64,000 nt of DNA from Rhodothermales bacterium (GTDB taxonomy: Bacteria; Bacteroidota; Rhodothermia; Rhodothermales; JAHQVL01). A program made the position numbers and the translations under genes. Below are positions 19,201-27,705 of the stretch, in pieces. Each line of letters begins with the position of its first letter. The first letter of the stretch is position 1. The notes beneath the pieces are model-generated. The model was given only the letters and a program-made list of their open reading frames with translations. It had not been told where the DNA came from and searched no databases. Where the stretch lies: contig JAWKNW010000018.1 in assembly GCA_041391505.1 (NCBI GenBank), forward strand, positions 65,189-129,188, written 5' to 3'.

Positions 19201-22200
19201 TTCAGCGTCAGCGCCCCCGTGCCTTCCAGCGTTGCGCCGAGGGTGTCGCGCTGCGTCAGGGCCAGGAAGAGGCCGGCCTCCAGCTCGCGGTCGCGCTGGA
19301 GGAGCGTGCCGTTGAGGTCCAGATGCGTAAACGGCCGCCCGAGGGTCAGGAGCCCCCGGCCCGTGATGCCGCTCGCGCTGTCGGCCGGGAGGATGGCGGC
19401 GTCGACCGGGAGGTAGAGGGCCAGGTCCGGCGCGTTCGCCGCCGGCCAGCCGGCCGGGTTGTTCGGCTGGAAATTTCCGTTATGGCGTTCGTTCAGGACC
19501 AGCGACACCAGCTCCAGATCCGCCGGCTCGGGGCGATAGAAGAGGCCGCCGCCGGCCGTGGTGACGCGGGCGAGGCCCGGTATCCAGGCGAGCTGTTTTT
19601 CGGAAGGGGAGAAGAGCAGCGCCAGGCTGGGCCGGCCCTGCCGCGAGCGCACATGGCCCGTCGTCGTCAGCGGGGTCTGCCGCAGGAACGTTGCGCCGTC
19701 GATGTCGAGCGTGAGCGGCTCGTCGGCGGAGCGCACATCGGCGACGAGACGGGCGTCCGGCGTGAAGGGCATTTCGAGGCGGTCGATGCGCAGCCCGAGG
19801 TCGCCCTCCACGGTCTGGTAGGCGGCCACGCCGTGTGCGACGCCGGCGAACCAGCCGTCGGCGAGGGTGACCCGGAGCGTGTCGCCGCAGGCGGCGCCGA
19901 AACGCACGTAGGCCTGCACGGGCAACGGCGTTTCCGCCTCGGCGCCGATCGTGCCGTCCGGTAGGATGAGCACCTGTTCGTTCTCCAGCATGACCTGCTG
20001 GAACGTGGTCCGGCGCTGGTCGAGCAGGACGCAGCCGGTCTGGATGGCCAGCATGTCGCCGAAGCTGAGCGTGGCGGCGCCGTCGGCGCGGCCGGCTTCC
20101 TGGAGGCCGTCGGGGCCGACGGTCATGTCGCGCAGGGCGAAGTCGCCCGTCATCCCCGGCGTCTTCAGCCGCACGTGGCCGGCCAGCGCGACTGTCGGCG
20201 AGGAGGCATCCGGCAGGGATACGGTCTCCACCCGGAAATCGAACAGGGCGTTGCCGACGATAAGCGGCGAGGCGCCGGAGCCGGCCTGGAACGCCGTCAG
20301 ATACCGCACGGGCGCGCCGGCACCGACGACGATGCCGGGCTGGCGCTCGAGATCCGACGCGCGCCCGAAGGCGACGGCCGGCAGGGTCGAGACGTCGGTC
20401 CGCGCGATGCGGGTGCTGTCGCCGGCCTCCACGCCGGAACTGGTGCGCAGGAAGAGCCGCGCGGCGGCGCGGAGGCGCGCGTCCGTCGGCCGCCACGGAT
20501 TGAAGTCGAGATCGGCCGCCTCGTACTGGAAGATGGCAGCATCGCCGAAGGCCATCTGGAACGCCGGCTTGTCCGCCTGCTGCAGCGTCGCGCCGCCGAA
20601 GTCGACCGGCGTAGCCTCGAGGGCGCCGTCGACGCCCACCCGGTAGGTCGCGCGCCCCGACGGAAACAGCGCGGCGGTGGACGGCGCGACGGTCGTGGCG
20701 GCCGGACGGCCCCGACCCAGTGCGGCGACGCTCCCGGGCGCCTGGGCGCGCAGCGTCCCGACGCGTTCGGAGGGCGCCGGCAGGTCGATCGGGCCGGCCA
20801 TGGTCAGGGCCAGACCCTGGTCTGCGAGGGCCACCGAGAGGGAATCCAGCCGGAACACGCCGGGGATGACGTCCACCGTCTGGCCTGCGCCGAGGAGCGA
20901 GAGTGCGGTGCCGGTCTGGACGCCGGCGCCGATGCCGGCCTGGCCGAGGGCGACGGCCCCATCCAGCCCGATTTCCATCCCCCGGAACGCCGCCGTGCGG
21001 TTCTGGAGGAGGGGCGACGTGTAGGCCCCGTCGAGGGAGGCGACGAGTGCGGCGCGGGCCTCGTCGTAGCGCCATTCGAGCCGGCCGATCTGCATCCCGA
21101 GCAGGTTTTCGATCAGCGCCGGACGCTCGACGCCGGAGTAGGGCCGGCCGAGATAGACGCCCGCGGGGCCGATTTCGACGGCCAGACCCAGGCTGAAGGT
21201 CTCGCCCAGTCGGGCGGGAAGCTGAACGACGCCGGCGAGGCTCAGCACCGGCAGCGGGTTGGCCTGGAGCCGGTTCGCCAGCATCGGGTCGAGCAGGAAG
21301 GTGCCGGCGCCCAGGGCAAACGCGCGTGGCGCGGATTCGCGCGTTGTCACGCCATACGTCCAGCCGGTTTCCGCGTCGTCATAGCGGGCCGTGAAGCGGA
21401 GTCCCTGCGTGGCGGTGGAATCGGACTGGAGCAGGGCCGAGGCCATCGACCCTTCAAAGGTGACCGTTGGCGTCTCGTCTTCCAGTTGAAGCACCAGCGA
21501 TTCCGCCGCGAGGCGGAGGAGATCGTCGTACCACGAGCGCGGCGCGGCGGAGACGGCGGCGAGCGACCGGTCGTCGCCGAGCAGGAGCCGGGCGTCGACG
21601 CTCGTCAGGGAATCGGTCGCGAGCAGCGGTGGTAGCGCGGCGCGGACGTCGAGCGTCGTCGAAAAGCGGCGAGTGGCTTCCGAATAGGTTGCCGCGATGC
21701 GGACGACCTCCAGCGGCTGCAGCGAAGTGGCCAGCGGCTCGGTCTCTCCGGTGATCGCGCCGGCGAGGACGTCGAACGCGTCATTCACCGTGATCTCGCC
21801 GCGGACCGGCATCGTGAAGCGGACGGGCTGCGTGACGAGCAGCCGGGCCTCGCTGCCGGCGGTGAGGACGGTCTGCCCGCGCGTCGAACGCGTAACGGTG
21901 AACGCCGGGTCGCCGGCGGCGCCGCGGAGCAGCAGGTAGCCGCTCAGTCCGGGCAGGGCGATCCGGTCCGGCAGATCGGCGGGCTCCATCGCGCGTCCGA
22001 TCGAAAAACCGGTTTCGTCGAACGTGCCGATCCGCGCGTTCTCCGCGATGAAATCGGCGCGTCCGGTGTTGGCCACGGCCGGCCGGGCGCCCAGTTTGAA
22101 CGTATCGCCGAAGGCGAAGCGCGCCGGGGTGTCGTCCGAGAGCCGGCGGGCGGCGAGGGTGCTGTCGGCGAAGAAGGTGAGTCCCTTGGCATCGAGGCGC

Positions 22201-25200
22201 GCCTCGTCGACGTCGACCGCGAACAGCGGGCTGGCCGTCGGGTACGCCCACTCGAAGGCGTCGAGGCGCGCGGAGCCTTCCACGACATGCCCATCGGCGA
22301 GGTCGACGGTGATCGTGCCCGTGGCCGGGGCGGTCGTGCCTTGCAGGGGTTGGCGCACGCCCGTGACGTTGCCCTCGATCCAGGTGACCAGCGCGTCGCG
22401 GTCGTAGCGGATCTGCACGCGGGCCGAGTCGAACGCCAGGGCGATGGGGCCGGCCGGGACGGGGCCGCACGGCTGCATCGGCGCGGTGCCTCCGGTCCAC
22501 CCCGAGCGGCTGGACCATTGCAGCGTCGCGGGATACGGGGCGCAGCGGGCGCCGGCGGCATCGGTCAGCGCGGCGTGGGCGAGGTCGCCATCGAACAGCA
22601 GCTCAAAGCCCTGCGCGGATCCGTCCGCGAAGAAGCGGCCGGCGATGCGCCGCGCGTCCATCCGGAGCGGGGCGCCGAGGTCGAGGCGGGCGGGCGTGCG
22701 ATCGAGGGGATACGGGATGAGGGATCCGTTCAGGAAGCCGCCGTCGAGGCGGGCATCCTGCAGCGTGAGCGGGAGGCCGGCGATGGCGGCCGTCTGCGCG
22801 CCGCCGGTGGGGCGCACGTCCACGTCGAGCCGGACATCCAGCGGCGAGGTGGCCTCCGCAAGCCGCGTCGACGGGATCCGCAGCGCCAGCAGGGCGAGGT
22901 CGAAGCCGCCCAGTGCGATGGTCTGCCGCCCGAGTCCGGGCGTGGCGTCGTTGACATCCTGCGGAGGCAGGTTGAGGCCGTTTTCCCGCAGCTCTACGCC
23001 CTGGAGCGGGGCGGAGAGCGTGTCGGATCCCACCCGGAAGCGAAGGCCGGCGTCGAGCGCCGCCATGAACCGGGGCGCCTGGCCATCGGCAAACGAAAGC
23101 CAGAGCGCGTCGATGCCGTTGACGTCGAGCGCATGCGCGCCGAGCTGGATCGGATGATGGCCCGCGGCGGGCTCGAAACGCGAGAGGGCGACATCGGTCG
23201 CGCCGGCGTACGTGAACCCGATCGCCGCACTGGCGGCCACCGAGTCCGCCGCCATCACCCGGAATGCCCCGTCGACGGCCAGGTCGAACACCCGCGTGTC
23301 GCCCCCGAGGAGCGGGAGACGGACGTCGCCGCGCACCTCCTCGATGGCCAGCCGGGCCCAGCCCGCCTCGTCCAGCGCGATCGTGCCTGACACCGTTTCG
23401 GGGGCCACGCGGCCGGTCAGCACGCCGTGGGGATCGACGGAGAACGTCACCGCTTTGCCCCCCGCGACCGGTTTGCCGAACACCGTCAGGGCGCCCGTCA
23501 ACCCGATTTGCGGGGCGCCGTCCCGGACGGCGATGGCGATGCTCGCGGGCGCCAGCGGCACGCCGACGGGGTCGAGCGTGAAGGGCTCGGCCGTGTCGGG
23601 AATCGCGATGTCGACCGATCCGCCGGCCATCAGTCCAGTGCCGGACTGTATCGTCACCGACTGCAGCGTGGCGTCGAAGCGGGGCGCCTGGCCCTGCGTA
23701 CGGCCGCGGAAGACGGGGAAAACGGCCTCGAGGCGCGTGCCGGCGCGCGGAGTGAGTTTCAGCAGCCCGTTGGCCTGCGGTTCGGCATCGACGACGGGGA
23801 TGCCGTTGCGTTTGAGCGGCACGTAGGCGAGGCGCTCCTGTCCAACGACGAGCCGGTCAGGGATCTGGGCGATGACGGGGTCGCTGCGATCGATCACATG
23901 GAAGCCGGCGGGGTCCGCGTAGGCGCGGGCGATGCCCTCGGCCGCGAAATCGATGCGGCCCCGTGTGACCGCGAACGGCTTGAGCGTCAGGGCGATGTCG
24001 CCGGAGTAGGTCGCCGTCCACGCGCTGCCGTCGAGTCCGGTGTAGGCGACGCGCGCGGGGCTCGTCCCGTCCGGATGCAGCCCGTCGCGATCGATGCGCA
24101 GCCCGCTGTTCCATTCGAGGAGCAGGGCGTCGTCGCCCGTGAGCACGCTGCCCGGGGCGACGAACGCATAGCCGCTGAAGGCGTCCGTCAACGGGTTCAG
24201 CGACACCTCGATCGCCAGCGGTTCATCGATAAACAGCTGGCCCTCGATGATCGACTGGGTCTCGACATCGACGAGCACGCCCTCGAACCGCGCCTCGGTC
24301 GGCACGCCGTTCAACTCGATCGGGAGCGGGCCGTCGAGAAACAGCTCCGTCTGATCGGGGTCGATTTCCTGCGGGTTGGCGAGGGTGTGGACGATAAAGG
24401 GGGTGTTGACCGGATAATTCCACGAGGCCACCATCCCGCCGAGGCCTTCCACGCCGACGGTGAAGGTATAAAATTCCGTCTCGCCGGCCTCCAGGACGGG
24501 CATCAGGTCCGCCGCGTCGCGGGCGCGGACCTGCCAGGCGTAGGTGTGATCCTTTTCAAGCGGGAGCCGATCGGCCGTGTAGACGAAGGCCGTCTGCCCG
24601 AGCAGGGTCTGGCGCACGAGCTCCCGGTTGCTTTCGAGGGCCTGGAACGGCGCCTGTCCGGGCAGGACCTCCACGATCAGCAGTTCGTACTCGAACAGGC
24701 TGCCGGCCGGAGCGCCTACGATCGGCGCCCAGGAAAATACCGGAAACTGGCTGGTCAGGACCGATTGATCGAACGGCGCGAGGAGCATCGGCGGCTCGGC
24801 GTAGCGGACCTCAAACACGGCCGTGCCCGGCACGCTGGGCAGGAGGAGATCCGCCTCCTCGGGGACGGCCTCGATCGTGAGGGCATAGGTCCCTTCGGGC
24901 AGCAGGCCGGTCGATCCGGTCTTCGCATCCAGCAGGTTGACCAGTTCGCCGTACGAGATCGGGAAGAGGACGGCCGGCTCGTCGTCGAGCCGGCGGTACG
25001 TATGGATGCCGGGCTCGTAGGTATTCGCTTCGGAGGTGAGATCCAGCACGGTTTCCCCGTCGCGGTCGAGCGTCAGGTGGAGGCGGAAGCGGCGCGGCTG
25101 CCGGCTCGGGCTGATATAGACGATCTGCACCACATAACGACCCTGCTCGATCTGCTGGTCGATGTCGGCGATATACGGCGATTCCAGGATGGGCGGGATG

Positions 25201-25325
25201 CCGGTCACGATGACCTGCACGGTGCCCTGGCCCATCGACGGCAGGACCCAGCCGGCCGCGAGGACGAGCATCAGGGCACGCCGCAACCAGCGGGACAAAA
25301 GGCTATGTGTGCATCGCGCGCGCAT
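13287..25325 (-). CDS. 4012-residue exported giant protein (TANFOR-like N-terminus, 11 Ig-like C-terminal repeats)
   Basis: A signal peptide (about residues 14-33) precedes a domain (about 35-120) that resembles the TANFOR region of large Bacteroidota surface proteins: VQVIVTGIPPILESPY ... QPRRFRLHLTL. A fibronectin-like module follows (PVFSWAPIVG ... HTYAWQVRARD, about 180-290). Residues about 320-2180 are a long beta-rich region of short, irregular repeats. Residues about 2187-2620 are predicted mainly helical by eye. From about 2750 to the end there are 11 repeats of about 110 residues, each with a D.TPP start, a (D/E)SxI..(V/A)xYR core and an (N/T)GAGL end. No T9SS sorting domain, transmembrane anchor or catalytic motif is recognised. 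It follows the beta-barrel gene by 38 bp and overlaps the fibronectin gene by 4 bp. Function is unknown; a structural or adhesive surface protein is inferred. Confidence 0.85.
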   Translation of the reverse strand: MRARCTHSLLSRWLRRALMLVLAAGWVLPSMGQGTVQVIVTGIPPILESPYIADIDQQIEQGRYVVQIVYISPSRQPRRFRLHLTLDRDGETVLDLTSEANTYEPGIHTYRRLDDEPAVLFPISYGELVNLLDAKTGSTGLLPEGTYALTIEAVPEEADLLLPSVPGTAVFEVRYAEPPMLLAPFDQSVLTSQFPVFSWAPIVGAPAGSLFEYELLIVEVLPGQAPFQALESNRELVRQTLLGQTAFVYTADRLPLEKDHTYAWQVRARDAADLMPVLEAGETEFYTFTVGVEGLGGMVASWNYPVNTPFIVHTLANPQEIDPDQTELFLDGPLPIELNGVPTEARFEGVLVDVETQSIIEGQLFIDEPLAIEVSLNPLTDAFSGYAFVAPGSVLTGDDALLLEWNSGLRIDRDGLHPDGTSPARVAYTGLDGSAWTATYSGDIALTLKPFAVTRGRIDFAAEGIARAYADPAGFHVIDRSDPVIAQIPDRLVVGQERLAYVPLKRNGIPVVDAEPQANGLLKLTPRAGTRLEAVFPVFRGRTQGQAPRFDATLQSVTIQSGTGLMAGGSVDIAIPDTAEPFTLDPVGVPLAPASIAIAVRDGAPQIGLTGALTVFGKPVAGGKAVTFSVDPHGVLTGRVAPETVSGTIALDEAGWARLAIEEVRGDVRLPLLGGDTRVFDLAVDGAFRVMAADSVAASAAIGFTYAGATDVALSRFEPAAGHHPIQLGAHALDVNGIDALWLSFADGQAPRFMAALDAGLRFRVGSDTLSAPLQGVELRENGLNLPPQDVNDATPGLGRQTIALGGFDLALLALRIPSTRLAEATSPLDVRLDVDVRPTGGAQTAAIAGLPLTLQDARLDGGFLNGSLIPYPLDRTPARLDLGAPLRMDARRIAGRFFADGSAQGFELLFDGDLAHAALTDAAGARCAPYPATLQWSSRSGWTGGTAPMQPCGPVPAGPIALAFDSARVQIRYDRDALVTWIEGNVTGVRQPLQGTTAPATGTITVDLADGHVVEGSARLDAFEWAYPTASPLFAVDVDEARLDAKGLTFFADSTLAARRLSDDTPARFAFGDTFKLGARPAVANTGRADFIAENARIGTFDETGFSIGRAMEPADLPDRIALPGLSGYLLLRGAAGDPAFTVTRSTRGQTVLTAGSEARLLVTQPVRFTMPVRGEITVNDAFDVLAGAITGETEPLATSLQPLEVVRIAATYSEATRRFSTTLDVRAALPPLLATDSLTSVDARLLLGDDRSLAAVSAAPRSWYDDLLRLAAESLVLQLEDETPTVTFEGSMASALLQSDSTATQGLRFTARYDDAETGWTYGVTTRESAPRAFALGAGTFLLDPMLANRLQANPLPVLSLAGVVQLPARLGETFSLGLAVEIGPAGVYLGRPYSGVERPALIENLLGMQIGRLEWRYDEARAALVASLDGAYTSPLLQNRTAAFRGMEIGLDGAVALGQAGIGAGVQTGTALSLLGAGQTVDVIPGVFRLDSLSVALADQGLALTMAGPIDLPAPSERVGTLRAQAPGSVAALGRGRPAATTVAPSTAALFPSGRATYRVGVDGALEATPVDFGGATLQQADKPAFQMAFGDAAIFQYEAADLDFNPWRPTDARLRAAARLFLRTSSGVEAGDSTRIARTDVSTLPAVAFGRASDLERQPGIVVGAGAPVRYLTAFQAGSGASPLIVGNALFDFRVETVSLPDASSPTVALAGHVRLKTPGMTGDFALRDMTVGPDGLQEAGRADGAATLSFGDMLAIQTGCVLLDQRRTTFQQVMLENEQVLILPDGTIGAEAETPLPVQAYVRFGAACGDTLRVTLADGWFAGVAHGVAAYQTVEGDLGLRIDRLEMPFTPDARLVADVRSADEPLTLDIDGATFLRQTPLTTTGHVRSRQGRPSLALLFSPSEKQLAWIPGLARVTTAGGGLFYRPEPADLELVSLVLNERHNGNFQPNNPAGWPAANAPDLALYLPVDAAILPADSASGITGRGLLTLGRPFTHLDLNGTLLQRDRELEAGLFLALTQRDTLGATLEGTGALTLNFTSVLGGIVPTGFRASADLGWSAFGYGDFVLNDALSLPGRYQAGPDGILLDLEEKLPVATGGLAVSQPAHIHLWYERGQNSPGGYAAFESDLSLMPGIHLGRNRLTGTLLNDRDERLLYAAANVFVDVPFVYTGPLDPWLSIQEGGYYAGDARNMTFRRMVTEARQHSASMPTLAADASARLQEAVRVLKLATTDRFAPALPTVLARPDDALRGFGDALLDAEKVDGKLPETLADLAEGLYADPARPAQTAAQGVPATTTEAADAWRAMTEAVETAERTAESDLFTLGGLAPRSVLWLSDQVDIPEDLKASPLIDATWPNASPTGTGRFEIDPNIQRLQTANLLDFKQRNEALDIQFLRAVGGLEMNLVNLKIARSPDQPMSYARAMEAVGAYYGRQTDAEWSLREWASGRRQWLAAQERQIDRSLDDQLNAVDDKPEVMRSTILGRIARIRDIAGAAGWENEIVTDEAAFRQRVTQADAEALKGLYRSTGKWLWFDAPAAALAAAADTLGAIASERAGRYELLRDSIAGAYSAYTRALDPMYDMQTAMTTTLYGMAEEYKNWRSSMRQLDPEAVNLAFQFLPYRGNYRILAEDLIPPTLDALKIGIDTTGYTATSTISWSASHPIEVAETSVAITAASDTAAVFASVASLPAYSYTAIKRDVANRNQTYDVTVRVRGAGGLTASRSGRFTVPVDPAAQVPAPRPDSLLVPQDDTPPPAPAIAELTYSAYFSDEPNTLAFTIDALRDPESGIASLAYRIVNEQDANDVLQDWTQVVTTTPDFPGRRIETGLPVQERNLAIRVQTRAENGAGLRSESSASLRLSLDDTPPVAALRSLTYFNPFSLENPNSLLVEFEALQDAESGIQRVEYVLVEGLETNLAEADWEPLTTLRQSQRDLGARTEYLPLAEDAYRPRGYNLNAIFRVTNGAGLQTIARRTIQIPGRDATAPSEPQLTLAHSGFYTPGQPSQLHILLNDVHDVESGIDRLLFRVLDGATGRPIYDWDDFVLLAPNQLAFYLESLERSLPLPRFDSGRPVIVEARAINRAGVTSRTSVAFLQLDVDDTAPPAPAVEVAIRNDQTQAQPEAISLNVGPVQDPESFIAAASYRLVDPASQAVLVDWRAFDFASPSHQFPGASIEIDPATLPASRAPEVQVRVTNGQGLSAVSSQRIALDAAASAPATPDVTLFYSDAGDDGAIHIVLKPIANPMATPSAIRYRLRDADAADRVLVPWQDVPVTAGERFAGRTGVHALPDSLRIETALAELVVENRQGQAFQSHAILSIPRAGALRASRPSAPALDLFFYDAANRILTNTLELGIGDAYDARSEIASVAYRVTLTDAAGEQTVRPSDTTWYELDIKPGVYFAGERVQIGLPDLAYPAQAVAEVRLTNEADRTTTASTRLALAPVSDDTPPVPPALTVFQLDTPQRNTPARLRIVAGSATDPESGVEEMAYRLIDPERPTAPVADWTPLTNQQDERHYAPAPATVTVPPASTNRPLLVQLRTRNGIGLESLVESPITLVSDRTPPVIEGLAAAAAGPAYAPDRIDIVPGLIADPESPIDRIAYRVALEGDTTSLIQDWTVVDEPEAPRLRARTLSVPLPNLAGSRTVSVEVRAENAAGLETTASTRVAIEIDTTPPQMPRIDLAFVDNTQGEGYLLVTPGAFRDAESLIAGLDYRIYDASGDSSVFRDWTRLPVPNVLRTSTPPFSIPRTAFPFDGAREVTVEFRAQNGAGLFAYRQGTIAIPGDVTPPDTPALQVVHHNAYDAQHPNSLELQIGPAGDAQSSITDVAYRIRIPGATEATGAWTSVSRPTEERFPGTLLYADLPFLASSTVADVEVRVVNSAGLVTTTASRVDVVIESDITPPSLEIALHYFSDQMALVLNELSDPESRIHEVEYRFLDNVDQTVLADWKPVFEISVPQDRFERQIYAVEKPTIRSGRTLKVEVRATNGAGLQTLVSKTVLFKTPGIGQ

Positions 25326-25363
25326 CGTGCGGTCGTTCGTCGGGTTCAGGGCGCTGGCGCCGG

Positions 25364-27133
25364 TTAAAATTTGTGTTCGAAGCGGAGGGTCGACTGGATC
25401 TCCTGGAAATTCCCGCGCAGGGGCTGGCTGGTCGCAAAGCCACGCACGTTGAGGCGCAGCACGTCGCGGCCCGTCACCCGATAGGTGCCGGTGAGCGTGA
25501 GCGCGTATTGCCGGGAAGTTTCGCGGTTGGCCAGGGTGTTCTCGGCCGTTTCGACGTCGAAGGGCTGGTTGAACGTCAGGCTGGTGCTGGATACGCTGGC
25601 GTTGACGCCGGCGTTGAGCTTGCCCTTCATCAGGCCGGCGTTGACGCCGGCGTTGAGGCTGAGCGCCCGCACGTCTGTATAGGGCGCCTTGCTCGTGATG
25701 AGGCTCAGCCCGCTGTTCACGGAAAGTCCGGATGGCAGGATGACGGCGTGCGACAGCGTCGAGGTGACGTTGTCGAACTGGACGGCGCGGCGATCCACGC
25801 CGGGGTCGCGCTCGGTCTTGTCCGCCAGCTTCTGCACGGCGAGCGTGAGGGAGATGCGGTGCGTCAGCTGCTCGATCGGCAGCGTGAGCACGGGCGAGAT
25901 CAGCAGGGTCTGCGAGACGAGCCGCTGCCGGAGGAACTGGCTGGCCGGGTCGTCGAATACGGGATTGTTGGCGTTGGCCATCCAGAGGTAGGCGGCGTTG
26001 ACGAACAGGGCTTCGCTGACCTGGGCCTGGGTGGACAGGTTGATCTGATTCCGGTTGAGTGTCGCGTTCCGGGTGCGGCTCAGGTTGTTGCGGCGCGAGG
26101 TGACGTCGAGCGCGAGCTGGACGCGCCGGTCGAGCAGGCGGGCCTGGGGTTGGAAACGCACAACGGACTGGTCGCTGCGCGTATAGGGCCGGCCGAGGGA
26201 TACGAAGCCGGGCTGGACGCGCTCGTACGAGGCCAGCACGGTGACCTGGTCGAAGATGGACGTGTCCGCGAAATCGGTGTGCGTGTACCGCGTCTCGATA
26301 TGGCTGGCGACGTCGAATCGGCTCCCCACGCGCGGCGTAAAAAAGCCCAGCATCGCGGGGGTGTCGCCTTCATCGGTTCGGGCGGCGCGGGTGTCCTGCG
26401 AAAATGCGGAAGCCGTGAGCTCGCCGCTCACGGCAAGTCGCCGTTCGAGAAGATACACGCTGAATTCCGGCGTGAAGCTGACGTTTTCGACGGGCGCGGC
26501 CCGGATGCCGGCGCCGCCCGTGTCGGGGGCGTCGCGCGCGATGAGGCTGATCAGGTGCAGGTGAGTCCGGTTCTCCTGTCCCACGCCCACGCGCGCGGAG
26601 AACAGGGTACGGTCGTAGGCCGGCCTTCGGATGGCCGCCCCGATCCCCGTGTCGATGGCGCGGCGGGAGCGGCCGGCGAGGAGCGAGACGACGAAGCGCT
26701 CGGGCCGGTAGTCGAGGTACGCGCCGCGCACCGTGGCGCCGTTCAAGCTATAGCGGGAGAACGTCGGGTTGATGTCGCCGAGCGTGGCCTTGAACTGCGC
26801 GCTGCCGGCGGAGAGGGCGAACCGGTTGAGCGACTGGCGGAGGCGGTCGTCTTCCGTGGACAGGTAGAAGTCGAGGCCGTAGTTGACATTCGCCGTCGCC
26901 GCGGTGGCGGCGCCGAAGAACGCGCCGCTGTTGGAGGGCCGGCGGGCCGGGATGCCGCTGACGCTGTAGGCCTCGGTGCTCACGCCGATCGACCCCCCCA
27001 GCGCGAGCGGGCCGAGGCTGGTCGCCGGCGGTCGCGTCTGGGCATCCGCCGTTCCCCTCCCGCAAGCCACGAGCAGGAGCAGTGCGAAGGTCAATATCTT
27101 GGGTACGATATCGTAGGACCGGTCGGGACGCAA
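25364..27133 (-). CDS. Outer-membrane beta-barrel protein, first gene of giant-protein operon
   Basis: This 589-residue protein has a hydrophobic leader (about residues 10-22), then alternating amphipathic strands throughout (for example YLDYRPERFVVSLLAGRSRR, QINLSTQAQVSEALFVNAAY). It ends in Phe (LRFEHKF), as outer-membrane barrels usually do. It is therefore likely an outer-membrane barrel, perhaps the anchor or export partner of the giant protein encoded next. The start is TTG at 27133: an in-frame TAA lies seven codons upstream and no ATG or GTG intervenes before the leader. The leader contains LVAC, a possible lipobox, followed by an alternative ADA-Q signal peptidase I site; which is used cannot be decided here. 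No specific family is recognised. Confidence 0.75.
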   Translation of the reverse strand: MRPDRSYDIVPKILTFALLLLVACGRGTADAQTRPPATSLGPLALGGSIGVSTEAYSVSGIPARRPSNSGAFFGAATAATANVNYGLDFYLSTEDDRLRQSLNRFALSAGSAQFKATLGDINPTFSRYSLNGATVRGAYLDYRPERFVVSLLAGRSRRAIDTGIGAAIRRPAYDRTLFSARVGVGQENRTHLHLISLIARDAPDTGGAGIRAAPVENVSFTPEFSVYLLERRLAVSGELTASAFSQDTRAARTDEGDTPAMLGFFTPRVGSRFDVASHIETRYTHTDFADTSIFDQVTVLASYERVQPGFVSLGRPYTRSDQSVVRFQPQARLLDRRVQLALDVTSRRNNLSRTRNATLNRNQINLSTQAQVSEALFVNAAYLWMANANNPVFDDPASQFLRQRLVSQTLLISPVLTLPIEQLTHRISLTLAVQKLADKTERDPGVDRRAVQFDNVTSTLSHAVILPSGLSVNSGLSLITSKAPYTDVRALSLNAGVNAGLMKGKLNAGVNASVSSTSLTFNQPFDVETAENTLANRETSRQYALTLTGTYRVTGRDVLRLNVRGFATSQPLRGNFQEIQSTLRFEHKF

Positions 27134-27705
27134 CGTGCTGATAAGACGTTAGGGTGTGGCTGCGCGGAAGTCCGCGGGACAGTAAGAAGCTGCGGGTCCT
27201 GGACGGAAAAGCAAGAGTGGGTCGCTGAATGAACCCGGGGCTGCCTGCAAGCCAGCGCCGATCGACCGGATCGGGACGTGGAGATTGCCTGTCGGGAAAC
27301 CCGGCCTGACGGGACCTGGAGGCGAATGTGCGTCGAAGCGGGAGCCGCGGGATGCTTTCCTGCCGAGGACACAACGATAAGCGCATCCCGAGCAGACTCA
27401 TTCAGTCTTATGCGCATGGTATCCTGCGCCTTTGGCGCAAAGGGAAACGGCCGATCGCCTCGGCGCCATCCCCTCATTCCCTGCCTTCCGATGACGCGTA
27501 ATCAGGATGTCGACGCAAACGATGCGGAGCGACTTCGACGTGCAGCTGGCGGCGCGGTTCGCGGCGTACGATGGTGCTGCGAGGCGAGCCAGACAGGATG
27601 GGCGTGGGTGAGGCGCGTTGGTGACGGCGTTTCTTCTGCGGTCAACGACGCGTGTTCGGGCGGGTTCCAGCCGGATGAGATTTCGGCCGAACCTCGAGCG
27701 GTCTC
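27134..27705. other. Intergenic region upstream of giant-protein operon; no gene recognised
   Basis: These 572 bp separate the beta-barrel gene from the TPR gene, both on the minus strand. Short open frames exist on both strands, but none has protein-like composition. The stretch about 27140-27480 must hold the promoter and leader of the 23-kb operon. Several short palindromes occur (for example CCGATCGACCGGATCGG at about 27257-27275, and GCGCCTTTGGCGC near 27427). I do not recognise a riboswitch or a promoter consensus. Confidence 0.4.

Noticed and set aside
13254..19964. A 2236-codon plus-strand open frame opposite the 4012-residue gene (and similar long frames at 4024-8433, 11269-13419, 41934-44525 and 57568-59595)
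   Set aside because: The translations are Arg/Gly/Val/Asp-rich with no domain pattern. They arise because GC-rich third positions on the coding strand suppress stop codons on the other strand.
27134..27480. Riboswitch or structured RNA leader upstream of the giant-protein operon
   Set aside because: Short palindromes are present, but no known riboswitch core could be recognised by eye on either strand.
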